Assembly (NCBI GenBank): GCA_006384855.1
Contig: VCJN01003039.1
Span: 124,001-188,000, forward strand
Direction: 5' to 3'
From: Tetraselmis striata
Lineage: Eukaryota; Chlorophyta; Chlorodendrophyceae; Chlorodendrales; Chlorodendraceae
Length of the DNA stretch: 64,000 nt
Within the stretch, counting starts at the first letter, position 1. Each line of letters starts with the position of its first letter. The translations under genes and the position numbers were made by a program. The notes under the pieces were generated by a model. That model had not been told where the DNA came from. It saw only the letters and a list, made by a program, of their open reading frames with translations, and made no database searches. This document shows, one piece after another, positions 22,271 to 33,301 of the stretch.

Positions 22271-23077
22271 TCACTGACGGCATGTCTCGCTCTCCTTCAG
22301 CTCCTGGGCCGTCCGCCGCCTCACCCTGCGCACCCTACCAGCCGCGCGTGCCTTCTCGGAAGCCTCACACACGGCGGCGCGAGTCGCGTCGTGGAACGCG
22401 TCCCTGACATGGCGGAACTCCGCCCTCACCGTGGCCGTGGTCGGGCAGAGGACTGCCCGCTGATGGGTCGCCATGCATGGGTACTTGGGGCCGCACAAAG
22501 CCGGGGTGCCGTCGCAGCAACACTCCCAGTCCGTCCGTTGGCCGCAGTCCACGCATGACGGGCGTCCGGCCAGGACACGCACATGATAGTGCATGTGGCC
22601 GCCTCCCGCCACTGCTCGTAGTGCTCCGGTCAACATGGCGACGAGCAAGTCGGCATGTCCCGCAGGTGGCTGCGGGGCGGGTGGCGCGAGCGCAGCCTCG
22701 CTCGCCTCGACAACCCCCTCAGCCCGATCAGTCGCCTCGACCACGGCCTCCTCCGCCTCCTGACGCGGCGCACCAGGCGCATCATCGTCGCCTGGCAGGG
22801 CGTCCCCCCCCGCAACGGCGCCGTCGGCGGTGGCCGACGCCGTCGTGGCGGGGTGTTGTGAGGAGGTGGCCCTAGACATAGGTGGGGCCGGCACCGCCAT
22901 GTGTTGCTCCACATGCGGTGCGGTTCCTGACGCGACAGCTCCGTCGCACCAGTACCGGCGCCGGCACCCCACGCCTGCTGGGATTACCACCAACCGGCAT
23001 GTTTCCTTTGGGAGGCGGTTCATCCGCGTCGGAGGTGAGCGGCGGTGCCTGTGTGGGTGTGAATACTGCCCGGCCAT
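22271..23077 (-). CDS. Transposon gene B: C-terminal cysteine/histidine zinc ribbon
   Basis: 268 codons from the in-frame ATG at 23,077; a shorter start at 22,879 (MSRATSSQHPAT) follows what may be an intron. The first ~70 residues are Arg/Pro/His-rich. A long Ala/Glu/Asp linker (residues ~75-150) follows, then HYHVRVLAGRPSCVDCGQRT, WECCCDGTPALCGPKYPC and MATHQR: C-x2-C...C..C...C....C...H. This resembles the cross-brace zinc ribbon at the C-terminus of some DDE transposases, for example the piggyBac type. A basic tail ends KESETCRQ. The same ORF is open at the same length in copy 2 (36,253-37,059) with about a dozen substitutions. No catalytic domain precedes it. I infer a remnant or accessory transposase subunit. 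Confidence 0.6.
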   Translation of the reverse strand: MAGQYSHPHRHRRSPPTRMNRLPKETCRLVVIPAGVGCRRRYWCDGAVASGTAPHVEQHMAVPAPPMSRATSSQHPATTASATADGAVAGGDALPGDDDAPGAPRQEAEEAVVEATDRAEGVVEASEAALAPPAPQPPAGHADLLVAMLTGALRAVAGGGHMHYHVRVLAGRPSCVDCGQRTDWECCCDGTPALCGPKYPCMATHQRAVLCPTTATVRAEFRHVRDAFHDATRAAVCEASEKARAAGRVRRVRRRTAQELKESETCRQ

Positions 23078-23905
23078 TAGGGCTCCCGCCGCCTGCCGCT
23101 CCGCCGACCCAAGCCGCGGCGTGTGCTGCGCCCCGCATAGTCGCCTCGAATATAATATACATGACGCGGGGACGGGGGGGGGGGGGGGGGGGGGATTCGT
23201 GCGTTTCGTATGTCGGCGGAAAGGCGTGCGAAGCTGCGGCTGGCTAAGGTGGTGGAAATAAGCGTGGCGGCGTCGGCGGCGTATTACCGTGCGTGCATGC
23301 GTGCGCAACCCCGCGGCAGCAAGCGCCGGACTCGGCGTGTGCCGGCGGCAGAGCTGCGAAGCCATGGACACGGTACGGGATGCCAAGTCTGGCTAAGCAA
23401 CTGCCGAGGCTGGCGGCTTAACCCCCATGTCCGGCGGTTAAGGGACGGAAAGTGCGTAGAAGTTGATCGGCAAAGCGGGCATATAAGCCTGGCTGTGCTA
23501 GGTTCCTATTAAGTAATGGCGGTTTGTGCTAAGTAATTCGTAGGGGTGGACCATGCAGCGCAGGTAGGGGGCGGTATAAATGAGGCCGGGCACATATACT
23601 GCTCCACGAAACGACACTGTCGCACGTGTAGTTGAATAGACGCCCCCCCCCCCCCCCCCCCCCCCCGCCGGGTCGGCCCGCCGGGTCGGCCCGCCGACCC
23701 GCCACGGCATGTAATATCTGTCATGCATCGCCGGGGTATGTGTGAGTGGATGCCCCGCCGCCACACACCCCCCCCCCCACCCCCCCCCCCCCCCCCCCAT
23801 TTACACTTGTGCACTCATTAAGTTTGGGCTGGTTTCGGAGCAGTACATGTACGTATGTATATACATACAATGGAACGTAGGACCTGCGCGGAAAGAGGCG
23901 GGGCT

Positions 23906-25040
23906 GGCGGAGTGCGTTGGGGGTGCGTAGAGTAGCGTGTTGGTGAGATTCGGGGTGCATCGGACGCCGGATGCCCATCCACCCAGCGTAAAAGACGCGT
24001 ACGTAATATTCACACTATATATATTCACACGCAAATGTGTGAAAACCGGACATACCGTGCCGGATGGGTGGGAATACGGCGTCCGATGCAGCCAAAACCC
24101 CAGGGACACGCTATTCTATGCACCGCCAATGCACTCCGCCAGCACCGCCTCATTCTCTGTCGATTTCGAAAACGCCTTCACATTATCCACCGCTAATTGC
24201 AATTGCCACCGTGTAATGTTGTCACGATGTGCGCACACAACAACACTTACTACCGGTTCCGACGCGGATGGAGGCGAGGCTTGCGGAGTGCGTTGGGGGT
24301 GCGTAGAGTAGCGTGCTGCAAATAATTGGGGTGCATCGGACGCCGGATGCCCATCCACCCGGCGTAAAAGACGCGTAATATTCACACTTTATTAACACAC
24401 AAATGTGTGAAAACCGGACATTCCGTGCCGGATGGGTGGGAATACGGCGTCCGATGCAGCCAAAACCCCAGCACCACGCTATTCTATGCACCGCCAATGC
24501 ACTCCGCCAGCACCGCCTCACTCTCTGTCGATTTCGAAAACGCCTTCACATTATCCACCGCTAATTGCAATTGCCACCGTGTAATATGTTGTCACGATGT
24601 GCGCACACAACAACACTTACTACCGGTTCCGACGCGGATGGAGGCGAGGCTTGCGGAGTGCGTTGGGGGTGCGTAGAGTAGCGTGCTGCAAATAATTGGG
24701 GTGCATCGGACGCCGGATGCCCATCCACCCGGCGTAAAAGACGCGTAATATTCACACTTTATTAACACACAAATGTGTAAAAACCGGACATTCCGTGCCG
24801 GATGGGTGGGAATACGGCGTCCGATGCAGCCAAAACCCCAGGGACACGCTATTCTATGCACCGCCAATGCACTCCGCCAGCACCGCCTCATTCTTTGTCG
24901 ATTTCGAAAACGCCTTCACATTATCCACCGCTAATAATTGCAATTGCCACCGTGTAATGTTGTCACGATGTGCGCACACAACAACACTTACTACCGGTTC
25001 CGACGCGGATGGAGGCGAGGCTTGCGGAGTGCACTTGCGG
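23906..25040 (+). repeat. Three tandem ~370-bp units, each with a large palindrome
   Basis: Units start near 23,906, 24,286 and 24,652. Each opens with GGAGTGCGTTGGGGGTGCGT and GGGTGCATCGGACGCCGG, and ~235 bp later has the inverted partners TACGGCGTCCGATGCAGCC and CTATGCACCGCCAATGCACT. This gives imperfect hairpin arms of about 85-100 bp around an AT-rich centre (AATATTCACAC...ACACAAATGTG). A ~130-bp spacer with CGATTTCGAAAACGCCTTC links the units. A shorter version occurs in copy 2 (37,806-38,121). Confidence 0.85.
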
Positions 25041-25152
25041 TGCACAGACTAGCGGGAGACTAGACCCATTGTCGCTTATTTACAAGCACGGGCGGTGCTG
25101 CCAGACCTGATCGTCTACGGCCGATATAATATTCACACTAAATTAACATCGG

Positions 25153-25200
25153 TGCACACCGCCGCACACCGCCGCCGCACACCGCCGCACACCGCTGCGC
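25153..25200 (+). repeat. Right subterminal GCACACCGCC repeats
   Basis: GCACACCGCC or close variants repeat about four to five times in tandem. They resemble the left subterminal GCACATCGC array, as expected for transposase-binding subterminal repeats of a CACTA-type element. Confidence 0.65.
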
Positions 25201-25330
25201 GCGCACATTCGTCGCACACATTATCCCGGATTCACTCGCCGTATCCATTACGCCGTGCTACTTCAACAATAAACATTGCGAAATTACACCGACACAATGC
25301 CGCACCGACTAGCTCTTGACAATACGTGCA

Positions 25331-25338
25331 TATAAATA
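25331..25338 (+). promoter_or_regulatory. TATA box of gene C
   Basis: TATAAATA lies about 150 bp upstream of an ATG at 25,482. It is one of the few canonical TATA motifs in the window placed just upstream of a coding region. Confidence 0.55.
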
Positions 25339-25481
25339 GTAGTGGCGCGCTGCTCCTCGCCTCCGATGTGTCGTTGACTGCTGCGGAAGGCGGTCGTCGA
25401 CTGGGTGTTAGTTTCTCCACCTCGGCCGCCCCCCCCCCCCCCCCCCCCGCCCCCCCCCCCCCCTTCACCGCTCACAGCGCC

Positions 25482-26071
25482 ATGGCCGACCTCGCCCCCC
25501 CGGGCAAACGTGGGCGGCGAGCCTTGTTGTCTCGCGTGTCCGCGCCGCCGGCATCGAGGAGGACGAGAAAGACATGAGGAAACGCGTGACAAGGTGGGCG
25601 CGCAACAAAACACTCCATCCTCCACATTAGCACGCACCCACTCGTGGCTGACTTGTGCCGCGCGCAGGTTCGTCCGGGAGCGCCGTTAAGGCCCACCTCA
25701 ACGCCAAGGCTTCCACAGTGCCAGCGGCGCAACTCGTGGTGGCCGAGGAGGCCGCATCCTCAGCCGCTTAAAGGCGAAACGATTGTGGCTTGTTGTGGGT
25801 GTCTGGGCACAGGGGGCGTCCCGACGCGAAGGTAAGGAAGCTCATGGCGGCGTCGTCGACGGCACAGCCTCCCGGGGTGGTGAAGACACTGACGGATGAC
25901 AAGAAGCGGAAGAGGCCAGTGAAGAAACGCCGAGGTAAGAAACTGACGGTCGCGGAGTCGGAGGCGGAGTCGGAGGCGCAGGCGGAGGCGGAGGCGGAGG
26001 CGGAGGCGGAGGCAGCGAGATCGTCGAAGCGGAGGGTCCCGCGGGCACGCAAGAACAAGAACAAGCAGTAG
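25482..26071 (+). CDS. Transposon gene C: small basic protein (multi-exon, exact splicing unsure)
   Basis: The ATG at 25,482 follows two C-runs and gives MADLAPPGKRGRRALL. A second frame of the same region reads GIEEDEKDMRKRVT up to a donor-like AG|GTGGGC at ~25,591, and cgcgcag|G near 25,669 is a possible acceptor. The clearest coding stretch is the last one: VVKTLTDDKKRKRPVKKRRG, a Glu/Ala tandem (EAESEAQAEAEAEAEAEA) and a basic end (SSKRRVPRARKNKNKQ) before TAG. The product looks nuclear. No family recognised. Copy 2 lacks this part of the element. Confidence 0.45.
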
Positions 26072-26744
26072 CCCCCGCCCCCTTACCCCCCCCCCCCCCC
26101 CCCCAGGCGGGAGCGGCTGGCGGCGAGGGGGGGCGGGGGGGGGCGGGGCGGGCGTGGTCCCCCCGCCCCCGCACCCCCCCCCCCCCCCCCCGGGGCCACA
26201 TCCCCCGATGGCAGCTGTCGCGAATATTGTAATTCAAACATTCTTCGGCAAACCGCTGCCTGCCCCCGCCCTCCCCCTCGCGAATATTTATGTAACGTGA
26301 GCACTCTTTGGCAAAACATGGCAGCCAAACCGCCCATCTGATGACCTTTGATCGGACGGCTGGCAGGCCCGATCAGCAGTACTAGTACTACAAATTCCCC
26401 AGTGTTACCAAGTACGTACGGCTGCGATTTGCGCTCCCATGTACTAATAGTCGTAGTTATCCACAGGACGACTCACAGGGTTCGTACTGATACCCGGTAC
26501 CCGCGTAATAAATATATCGCGTACTACCCGGTACTACACGGACAACCTTGTACCTTGTACGTCAGTGCCATGTACGCTTCACCGGGCTGGTACGACTACC
26601 AGAATGATGACAAAAAGGATTTATCGCCCGCCGGCAATAACGCCGGATGTACTCGCACGTAACTGGATGGACGTGCCGCCACCAGCAGTAGCAGCCTTCA
26701 CGGATAAATAATATTCGCTAGTAGTAGTGCTTCGTCACCTGTAT

Positions 26745-26766
26745 GTCACATCTGAATCTCACAGTG
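26745..26766 (-). repeat. Right terminal inverted repeat, copy 1
   Basis: Perfect 22-bp inverted copy of 16,377-16,398. A second short match (GGTGACGAA) lies just inside both ends. Confidence 0.9.
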
Positions 26767-26773
26767 GTGGTGG

Positions 26774-27187
26774 CTATTCAAAGCGGCCGTACATTGCCTC
26801 GGTTACCGCCGAGACCTGCGCCTCCTTGCCTAACAATGCCAGTCCGTCTACTGCGGCTGACTGCCACACTGCCGGCAGAATTCGGAGGCGGCGGGCTGGT
26901 TGGCCGAAATGGCCAGAACGCAGCGAGCGCAGTTCTCGCGCCGCGCCGTACCGTTTGGGGGCTGCGTCGGCGCGACGGGTTTTCAGCCTCCTAACCCATG
27001 TAGCATCGACGGACAATGCGAGAGAACATCGGAGTAAAAAATCCGCCACGGTAACAACCAGAGCTTCCCCCCCCTCTAGCGATATCGGGTCCGTGTCGGG
27101 TGAGATCGGTGCCGATCGAGATGTCTCCGATTCTGTTTTGCGTGGGTGGGCTGCGGTGAGTGAGTGGGCAAAAAGGGCGGCATCCAT
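26774..27187 (-). CDS. Unrecognised ORF right of the transposon
   Basis: An open frame of ~137 codons on the same strand as the fragment at 15,721-16,376, on the opposite side of copy 1. It could be the upstream part of the interrupted gene, but the two pieces share no motif and the frame ends in TAG 8 bp from the transposon end, so the link is untested. Composition is unremarkable (EALVVTVADFLLRC, RELRSLRSGHFGQPARRL). Confidence 0.25.
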   Translation of the reverse strand: MDAALFAHSLTAAHPRKTESETSRSAPISPDTDPISLEGGEALVVTVADFLLRCSLALSVDATWVRRLKTRRADAAPKRYGAARELRSLRSGHFGQPARRLRILPAVWQSAAVDGLALLGKEAQVSAVTEAMYGRFE

Positions 27188-27250
27188 ACCCGATGCGGCC
27201 GAGTGCGCAGCCGGTGTTGACCACTGTGGGCGCCACCTGCCCGACCACCG

Positions 27251-28560
27251 CTAGTCATGTGTACCCAAGGGATAGGGTTCGCGCTCCGGAGGTCGTGATG
27301 CGCATTGGTTGCGCGCACTGGCGGCGAGCGCGCTATGTGCAGCTCGGGGTGGGTGATGGAGTTTGTTGTTTGCTGGACGCGCCGCGCGCGGCCTGTATAA
27401 AGCATTCTCGTACATAACTAGTTCGTGCGCGATCTCCCGGTACTGATACGCCGTGGGACGTCGCCGTCTGTCTGCCATTCGCTGTTTGAATCACGAGTCC
27501 CAGATGTACGCGGGTTGCTTCTTTTGTGGGCACGGGCGGTGCCGGCGGAGTGGATGCGGCCTCGGTGCTGCTTCGTCGTGCGCTTAACATGTGTGGACGT
27601 CTTGCCTTTGCCCTTCTTCGGTGGGGGTTGTTTGGGGAGCTGCTCGAGATGGATCGTGCATGGCTACTGAGGGTGCCATTATGGTGCGATTCCGTTGCGG
27701 GCCATGCGAGTTCGGCGGCGAGCGCAGGCTGACTGGCTGAGGAAGATAGCTCGAGGAGCTCGGTTGTAGTCTCGGTGGTCAGGTCGTAGATCACCAGTCT
27801 CTCGGCTGTGTTATCGGGGGTGCCGCTGTGGAACGACCGCTAGGACGTAGTGCCTTGGGGGGAGTCGAGAGCGATATCGGCCAGAAATGATATTTCGGCG
27901 GCTCCGCAAGGGTGGTGCGTGTGCGCCAGTGTCGTCCACGTCCATGGTAAAGTCTTTCTGCTCGCAGTTCAGCTCGAGGTGTTCCCCTCCTTCGGCCGGT
28001 TGTCCGGCTGCTAGTGCTGCTCTCGGTAGGGGGAGGGATGGTGTGGAGGCTGGGGGGCTGCGCCGGTAGCCGGCGCCGCTACGGCATGGAGTTGGTCGAG
28101 TGTGACGACCGCCGTGGCAAGCACTCCGTGTCTCGGCACTACGTGTTAAAACCGGGGTGGGGAAATTGAAATTGAAATTGATTTACAGCTTCTAATCCGT
28201 GGCGGGGGAGAGTCGCCATCTTGGGGTGCGGCTGGAGCTTATCGGATCGCTGATGGTTGTGGGTTTGCTTGTCCAAATGGAGCTGTGGATGCGCTTGTTG
28301 TTGGCTGCCCCGCGATTGGTGTCGGCGGAGCGGGCTCCGCCTTGACCTTAGCGCTCGCCGTCGATACGGTCTTGCGCCATTGCTCCGTCTTGTCGGTGGC
28401 TCGGGTGTCACCCACGATGTTGTGATGGTGGGCAGTGAACTGCATGATGAGGGTGTAGATCGGTCGCCGCTACTCGGCTCGGAGGGCGAGGGATGTTGGA
28501 GTATTACATGCCCGTTCGTTCGTGGGGGCTCAGCGCCGTGCGTCGAAGCTGGTACACGTT
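27251..28560. other. Gene-poor relic region
   Basis: Only low-complexity or short frames occur, such as a minus-strand piece with VKAEPAPPTPIAGQPTTSAS near 28,300. Nothing here supports a gene call. It is probably decayed mobile-element sequence. Confidence 0.4.
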
Positions 28561-28563
28561 GTA

Positions 28564-29434
28564 CTAGTATTCACAGATACTAACTCGTAGGTATGGTACT
28601 CGTATAATTGTCACAGCCAACACACGGTTGCCACCGTTGTTGTTGTGGCCGTTGATGCCGCCGAATTCGCCCGCCTCTTGGACGGTCTGGCTGAAGGGGT
28701 GCACGTGTAGCTCCGAGGGCGGATCGAACTCGGACTCCGTGAGGTAGATGACGACGGTGCAAAGGCGGACCGCGCGTAGCATGGCTATTGGAGAGGTGAG
28801 GGCCACGGCCAGGCGGAGCGTGGCGGCGAACTCCCCGTCCTCTTTGTCAATGGAGATGGCGCCGGGGTTGTCGTCTCCCACTCGGAGCAACTTTGGTTCG
28901 GTGTGGTGATGCGTCATATCGACTCCCGCGCCTCCGTCAGTGTGCCCGCCAGCCACTAGGCATGCAGCAGCTTTGGAGGGGTGTTGATGCCCTTGCTGAT
29001 GTATGCGATCGCCTCCACCATCTGTTCCACGATCGGTAGCAGTTCTTGGTCGGCGAGCGGGCCGGTGCATATCGCGCGGGTTGTTAGGGCGCATTCGAAA
29101 AACAGCTTCGCCAAGGCCGGTGGCAGTAGGCAGGCCATCTCGCTTGGTGTCGGGCTTCTCCTCACGATCCTCGATGTGCTAGATAGACATAGATGACCGC
29201 CCGGCTTCCCATCGTCTCGCCGCCAAACGGCAGCGCAAGAACTGCGTCGCAACATAAGTCTTGCATTAGACGCGCTGCTCCGGGATCAAGTAGTTCGAGT
29301 CGCACCGAGTCGGACGAGCGGCGGGCCTTCCACGCCTCGCGGACCTCTGAAAAGGTCAGCATGGTGCGGGACGGGGAACAGCATGCAACTTGTCGGATTG
29401 GACATGTACTCGACCCAGGCTCGCACGCCGGCAT
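28564..29434 (-). pseudogene. Unrecognised gene relic in several frames
   Basis: Three minus-strand frames look like pieces of one protein: SEVREAWKARRSSDSVRLEL with DAVLALPFGGETMGSRAVIY (29,200-29,370); EMACLLPPALAKLFFECA with LLPIVEQMVEAIAYISKG (28,959-29,140); and FAATLRLAVALTSPIAML with VVIYLTESEFDPPSELHV and EFGGINGHNNNGGN (28,620-28,840). The frame changes could be introns or decay. No family recognised. Confidence 0.35.
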
Positions 29435-29740
29435 GGGCCATTGTGTCCGCTGCCGGTGGCGCCGGTTGGTTGTCCGCTATCGCATCCCCTACTAGGTTGG
29501 GTGTTCGTACGCCGGGAGGAGCCCCTCCACATCGCTTCCCGCGGTAACCGTAGTCCAAAAACTGCCCTAATATGTTATATCCAAAATTCCGTTTTCCGCC
29601 CACGCAGCTGGACGCATGCGGCTGCGGCACTGCGCCATGTACATGCCCACCCGCTCGTCACCCTGCCACATTATTCTCATTCACAGCCACCCACCGCCGC
29701 CCCGCAACAATCCGCAGCGCCGGCCCCCGCGGGGGCGCGA

Positions 29741-31402
29741 TGGATCCAAAACGGGACTTTCGTTTGCATGGCGCGGCTGCTCTCGCCTCAGAGGCCAAGC
29801 AAGTCGGGATCTCCGCGGACACCCTCAAGACCATGCACATTGCGCGCACGCCCGCCACCCACACACATCCCTCAACTTCGCACCAATGCCGCTGGTCTGC
29901 TCGGCCTAGGAAAAGTGATTTTCACGGTTCGGAGACCTAGCCACGTGTATTAGGCAAATTTCTGTCCTAGAGGATTCTCTCCTAGTGTGTTTTACACCCC
30001 TTAGTCGTGTTTCCGTGGACGGGTATTTATGTGGCAGAGTGCGAGTGGGAAGGTGGCACCGGCCGGGGCGCGGCACCCAACCGCAGCCAACCCGGCCGCG
30101 CAGCCCGGACCAACCTCCAGTACCCGAACCACGACGGCGCCGGGTTCCTCGACCTGTCCTCGGATGAGGACGAGGACGTGGTGGGTAGTGGGTGGAGTGA
30201 GAGTACGAGGGGAGCGACGAGGAGGACGATTTGGAGCTGTCCCCGATTTGGAGCTGTCCCCGACTATCGGACGCGTCGTGACGGCCCCGGAGGATCTCAC
30301 GTGGTGCCGCTATTGCTTGCCCTGCCTCGCCGAGGCGGAGGCCTTCAACACCACGGACGTCGCTGGCGGGCAGCCCACCGGCCTGCTCTACAAATGAGTG
30401 CCGCAACGTGCCTAATCGATGGCGGCGGGGTTTGGTGGTTGATAATTACATTTAACTCGTAATGCCTGTCGTAGTCGCTACATCATGCCATTCTAACTTT
30501 TCTGTTACCGCCCCCCGCCCGCCCTTCAGGATATCGGCCGGCACGCTCTGCCGGTCGTGCAAGCAGGACGCCATCAGCCACTTCATCCCCCAAAACGTCG
30601 AGGCGGAGAAGACCGTGGTGCGCTACAAGGTCTTCAAGGGCCTAGTCGGCGCCAAAGGCGGTATATCTCTGGCAAATACACCGAGTGGCATGTCACTAGC
30701 GTCGGCGTAGTCCTGGAGGCCCGCGCCTACCGGGAGGGCTTGAAGGAGTACGAGCCCTCGTTGGCGAGCTCCACCCTCCGAGGCTTCGTCATCAGCACCT
30801 GCAAGAAGCTAGAGCGGTTCCTCGGGCTGGCGGACTTCTCGTCGCGTTGCTCCGGGAAATTCTTCTTTGCACTACCGGTTGGCACTATCTGCGCCCCAGT
30901 CTCCCCGCTCACTCTCTCCGTGAGCTCTTCAGAGTATGGGAAGGGGACAAAGTTGTACACCATAAAAGTGGTGTACAATGTCGTCTCCCTTCCCACCCTT
31001 AGGTCTGGGCAGTGGGACTGGCCGCGGGACTTCCAGACAGACATCAAGAAGTGGCCGCGTAGGCCGCCGCCTGAGTACGCCAAGCCGCGGAAAGCCATTG
31101 AGGCCACGCCGGAGGCGGGCCTCCGGCGTTGTTGGAAGGAGCATCACGATGCTGGAGTGCCGGAGGCGGACCTGCTAGTGTCCGTTGAGATAGCGATGTA
31201 CATGCGCAACGTGCATGAAGAGGTTACGCCGGCAGCCACCCCCACTGGCTCTCCCACCCCAAGGCAACCAGACGGTCGGAAGCCCCGGCGTGCAGATGGG
31301 ACAGTAGGCAAGTACGGCGGTATTAGCAACACGGAGTCCCCCAGCATGCTGAGGGATATCGGCATGCTTAGGGATGCCCATGCCCGCCTTGAGAGAGAGT
31401 AG
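29741..31402 (+). pseudogene. Unrecognised gene with cysteine pairs, frame-broken
   Basis: A possible start MDPKRDFRLHGAAALASEAK at 29,741 is followed by an acidic segment (FLDLSSDEDEDVVG, ~30,150). Then DLTWCRYCLPCLAEAEAF (~30,300) is separated by a probable intron (acceptor ...cccttcag|G near 30,530) from ISAGTLCRSCKQDAISHF. Together they could form a split zinc-binding module. Near 30,660 the frame changes within GGCGGTATATC, with EKTVVRYKVFKGLVGAKGG before it and YISGKYTEWHVTSVGVVLEA after it. The rest is open to 31,402 (FQTDIKKWPRRPPPEYAKPR, LLVSVEIAMYMRNVHEEV). Probably mobile-element-derived. Function unknown. Confidence 0.4.
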
Positions 31403-32627
31403 CGCAAGAGCGTGCGTGAGGGAAGGAAGATGCTCGCTGATAGGAAGGCGGCGGCTAGGCGCTAGCCGCGCGCTGTAGTATTTTCACTACATATCGCAAA
31501 ACTTTGAATCGCAAATGTCACGAAAAAGCTATTATTACAATGGTTCTATGGGGGGAGGGGGCTGCGGTGCTGCGGCTCCCGTGGGCGCAGCCCGCTTGGT
31601 GCCCCGGTGGGGGAAGCGAGGGGGGGGGCGCTCTACGTGGGCGCAGCGCGCTTCTTGCCTCGCCGCGGGCCCCGCTTCGGCCGCTCTGGAGTGGGCAGGT
31701 CATGTCGGTGGCATTCATGAATTTCAATGTAGCCAAAGCCCTCCCCTACCCTGAACTCTGGGTGCCCAACAGTGCCCCTCCGGTAGAGAGTCTTTGTGAC
31801 CGAGTGAGCGTGCTCAGGCCCGTGGCAGCCATAGTTCAGCAGGTCGCCATGTAATCATGGATATGGCACTGCAGAATGTGGCAGTACACGGTGGCATCGT
31901 CATTCTCATCTGCAACATTGACAAATGCTTGCACGAATTTCTCCGTCACCTGCTTGACCTGCTATGCGCGAGCCTCCCGCATGTGCAGAGGTAGCAACTG
32001 GGCGGTGCCAGGTGCGCGCGCTGGGTCCACGGGCTCCAACAGCAGCTCCCAGAGCTGTTTCCAGATCTCCTAGGCGGTCTGCGCCTTCACATCGTCATCG
32101 GAGGCGCTCACCGTCGGGCTCCAACGCCTTGTCGTACTGGGCGACAAGCTTGACGCACTCTGCGCCGATGAAGGACTCCTTCTTCTGGCGCAGCCAATAG
32201 AGACAACATCTTGCTTCTTGTTCGGTCTCTTCTTGTTGTTATTGACTGATGCCGGGCTCGTCAAACATCCACTGCCGCAGCGCATGCATGTCCTTTGGGG
32301 TGGCGCAGTGGCGCTGAACCGTATAGTAGTACATGCCCGCCGTAACGATGCGGAGGTTGATATGCAAGAGATCAAGTATCTTCGGCTTGGCTCCGATGTG
32401 TAGCAATGGGGGCTTGAGGTACCTACAACGTGCATATAGTTATGAAGTAACTTGATAGTTGAATCAGCGATGCGTCGATTTTTCGGAAAATTTTAAAAGA
32501 ACGGGCTCTATATCCCTAGCCTACAGTTCCATGAATTGCACTGCCAGCGCTTTGAAGTACCAGCAGCGAGCGTTTGCATTGCCAGCGCTTTGAAGTACCA
32601 GAGTTTTTTTTTCCATTACCAGCAGCG
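31403..32627. other. Relic spacer left of the Copia element
   Basis: No convincing gene. Minus-strand frames between ~31,520 and 32,435 have fragments that could be an old gag-like region (ECVKLVAQYDKALEPD-type and GTVGHPEFRVGEGFGYIEIH), but they are frame-broken. 32,566-32,630 carries a CAGCAGCGAG-rich repeat also found right of the Copia element. Confidence 0.4.
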
Positions 32628-32632
32628 AGAAG

Positions 32633-32693
32633 TCTTATAGCCCGGGTGCAGGGCACGGGCGTGGGCCCCTGACGAGGGGCAGCCGAGTGGGAG
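32633..32693 (-). repeat. Copia 3' LTR, distal part
   Basis: 61 bp identical to 39,484-39,544, ending on the plus strand in GCCGAGTGGGAG, where copy 2 is inserted. The remaining part is at 38,125-38,295. Confidence 0.85.
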
Positions 32694-33301
32694 CACTGTG
32701 ATATTCAGATGTGACGTAAATGTGCCCTACTGGTGACGAACGACGACATACGGGGACGATACGGGACGGACGAGGGACGCGTGGATTTCATACCCAGTAG
32801 CGACGACTATCGCGCGCGACCTGTAAAGTACTATATGAATTTCTCGTTTCCATAATTTCATCAAATTGATATGCGCACGCGGGCTCGCGTGTCGCCCGCC
32901 GACGCGGAGCACCCGGGCTAAGTACAGGCGGATGTACGCACTCATTGCACATCGCCGCACATCGTTGACCGCACATCTCTGACCGCTGACCCCGCGGTGT
33001 GCGGCGATGTGCGGCACGACGGTCGGAGGTGTGGGCGGATGTAGGTGGTACGGTAGGTGGTAGGCGGTAGGTGGTGTTCGTAGGTGCGCGTTTTAATGCA
33101 GCCGCCCTAACTGCTGATGATTGTGTAACGCCCCAGCACGCGCATGAAGTACGGGGTCGCCTCACGGTCACCGCCGCTCACCGTTGAATCAAGCGCGGAC
33201 AGCCGCGCACTCGCATCTGTGTTGCCTGCCGGTGGTGGGTTACATCCACCCCAACTCTCAACCCCCCCCCCCCCCCCCGCCCCCCGCGCGCGGCAGCAGG
33301 C

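Larger units (their letters stand above)
16377..26766. mobile_element. Complete CACTA/EnSpm-like DNA transposon, copy 1 (10.4 kb)
   Basis: The element starts CACTGTGAGATTCAGATGTG and ends with the exact reverse complement; the terminal inverted repeat is 22 bp and perfect. Both ends are flanked by GTG (16,374-16,376 and 26,767-26,769), a 3-bp target-site duplication. CACT(A/G) termini plus a 3-bp duplication are the hallmark of the CACTA/EnSpm (CMC) superfamily. Inside, left to right: GCACATCGC subterminal repeats, gene A on the plus strand with an internal minisatellite, a ~180-bp tandem repeat, gene B on the minus strand, three large palindromic units, GCACACCGCC subterminal repeats, and gene C on the plus strand behind a TATA box. 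I find no recognisable DDE catalytic core, so this copy is probably non-autonomous, or the transposase is too divergent or decayed to see. Confidence 0.8.

Noticed and set aside
25940-26071. Glu/Ala tandem in gene C as a stand-alone repeat protein
   Set aside because: It is a short (GAGGCG)n microsatellite inside a larger small ORF, not a separate gene.
16377-26766. piggyBac assignment based on the zinc ribbon of gene B
   Set aside because: The termini (CACTG) and 3-bp GTG duplication do not fit the TTAA target of piggyBac; the ribbon fold is shared among several transposase types.
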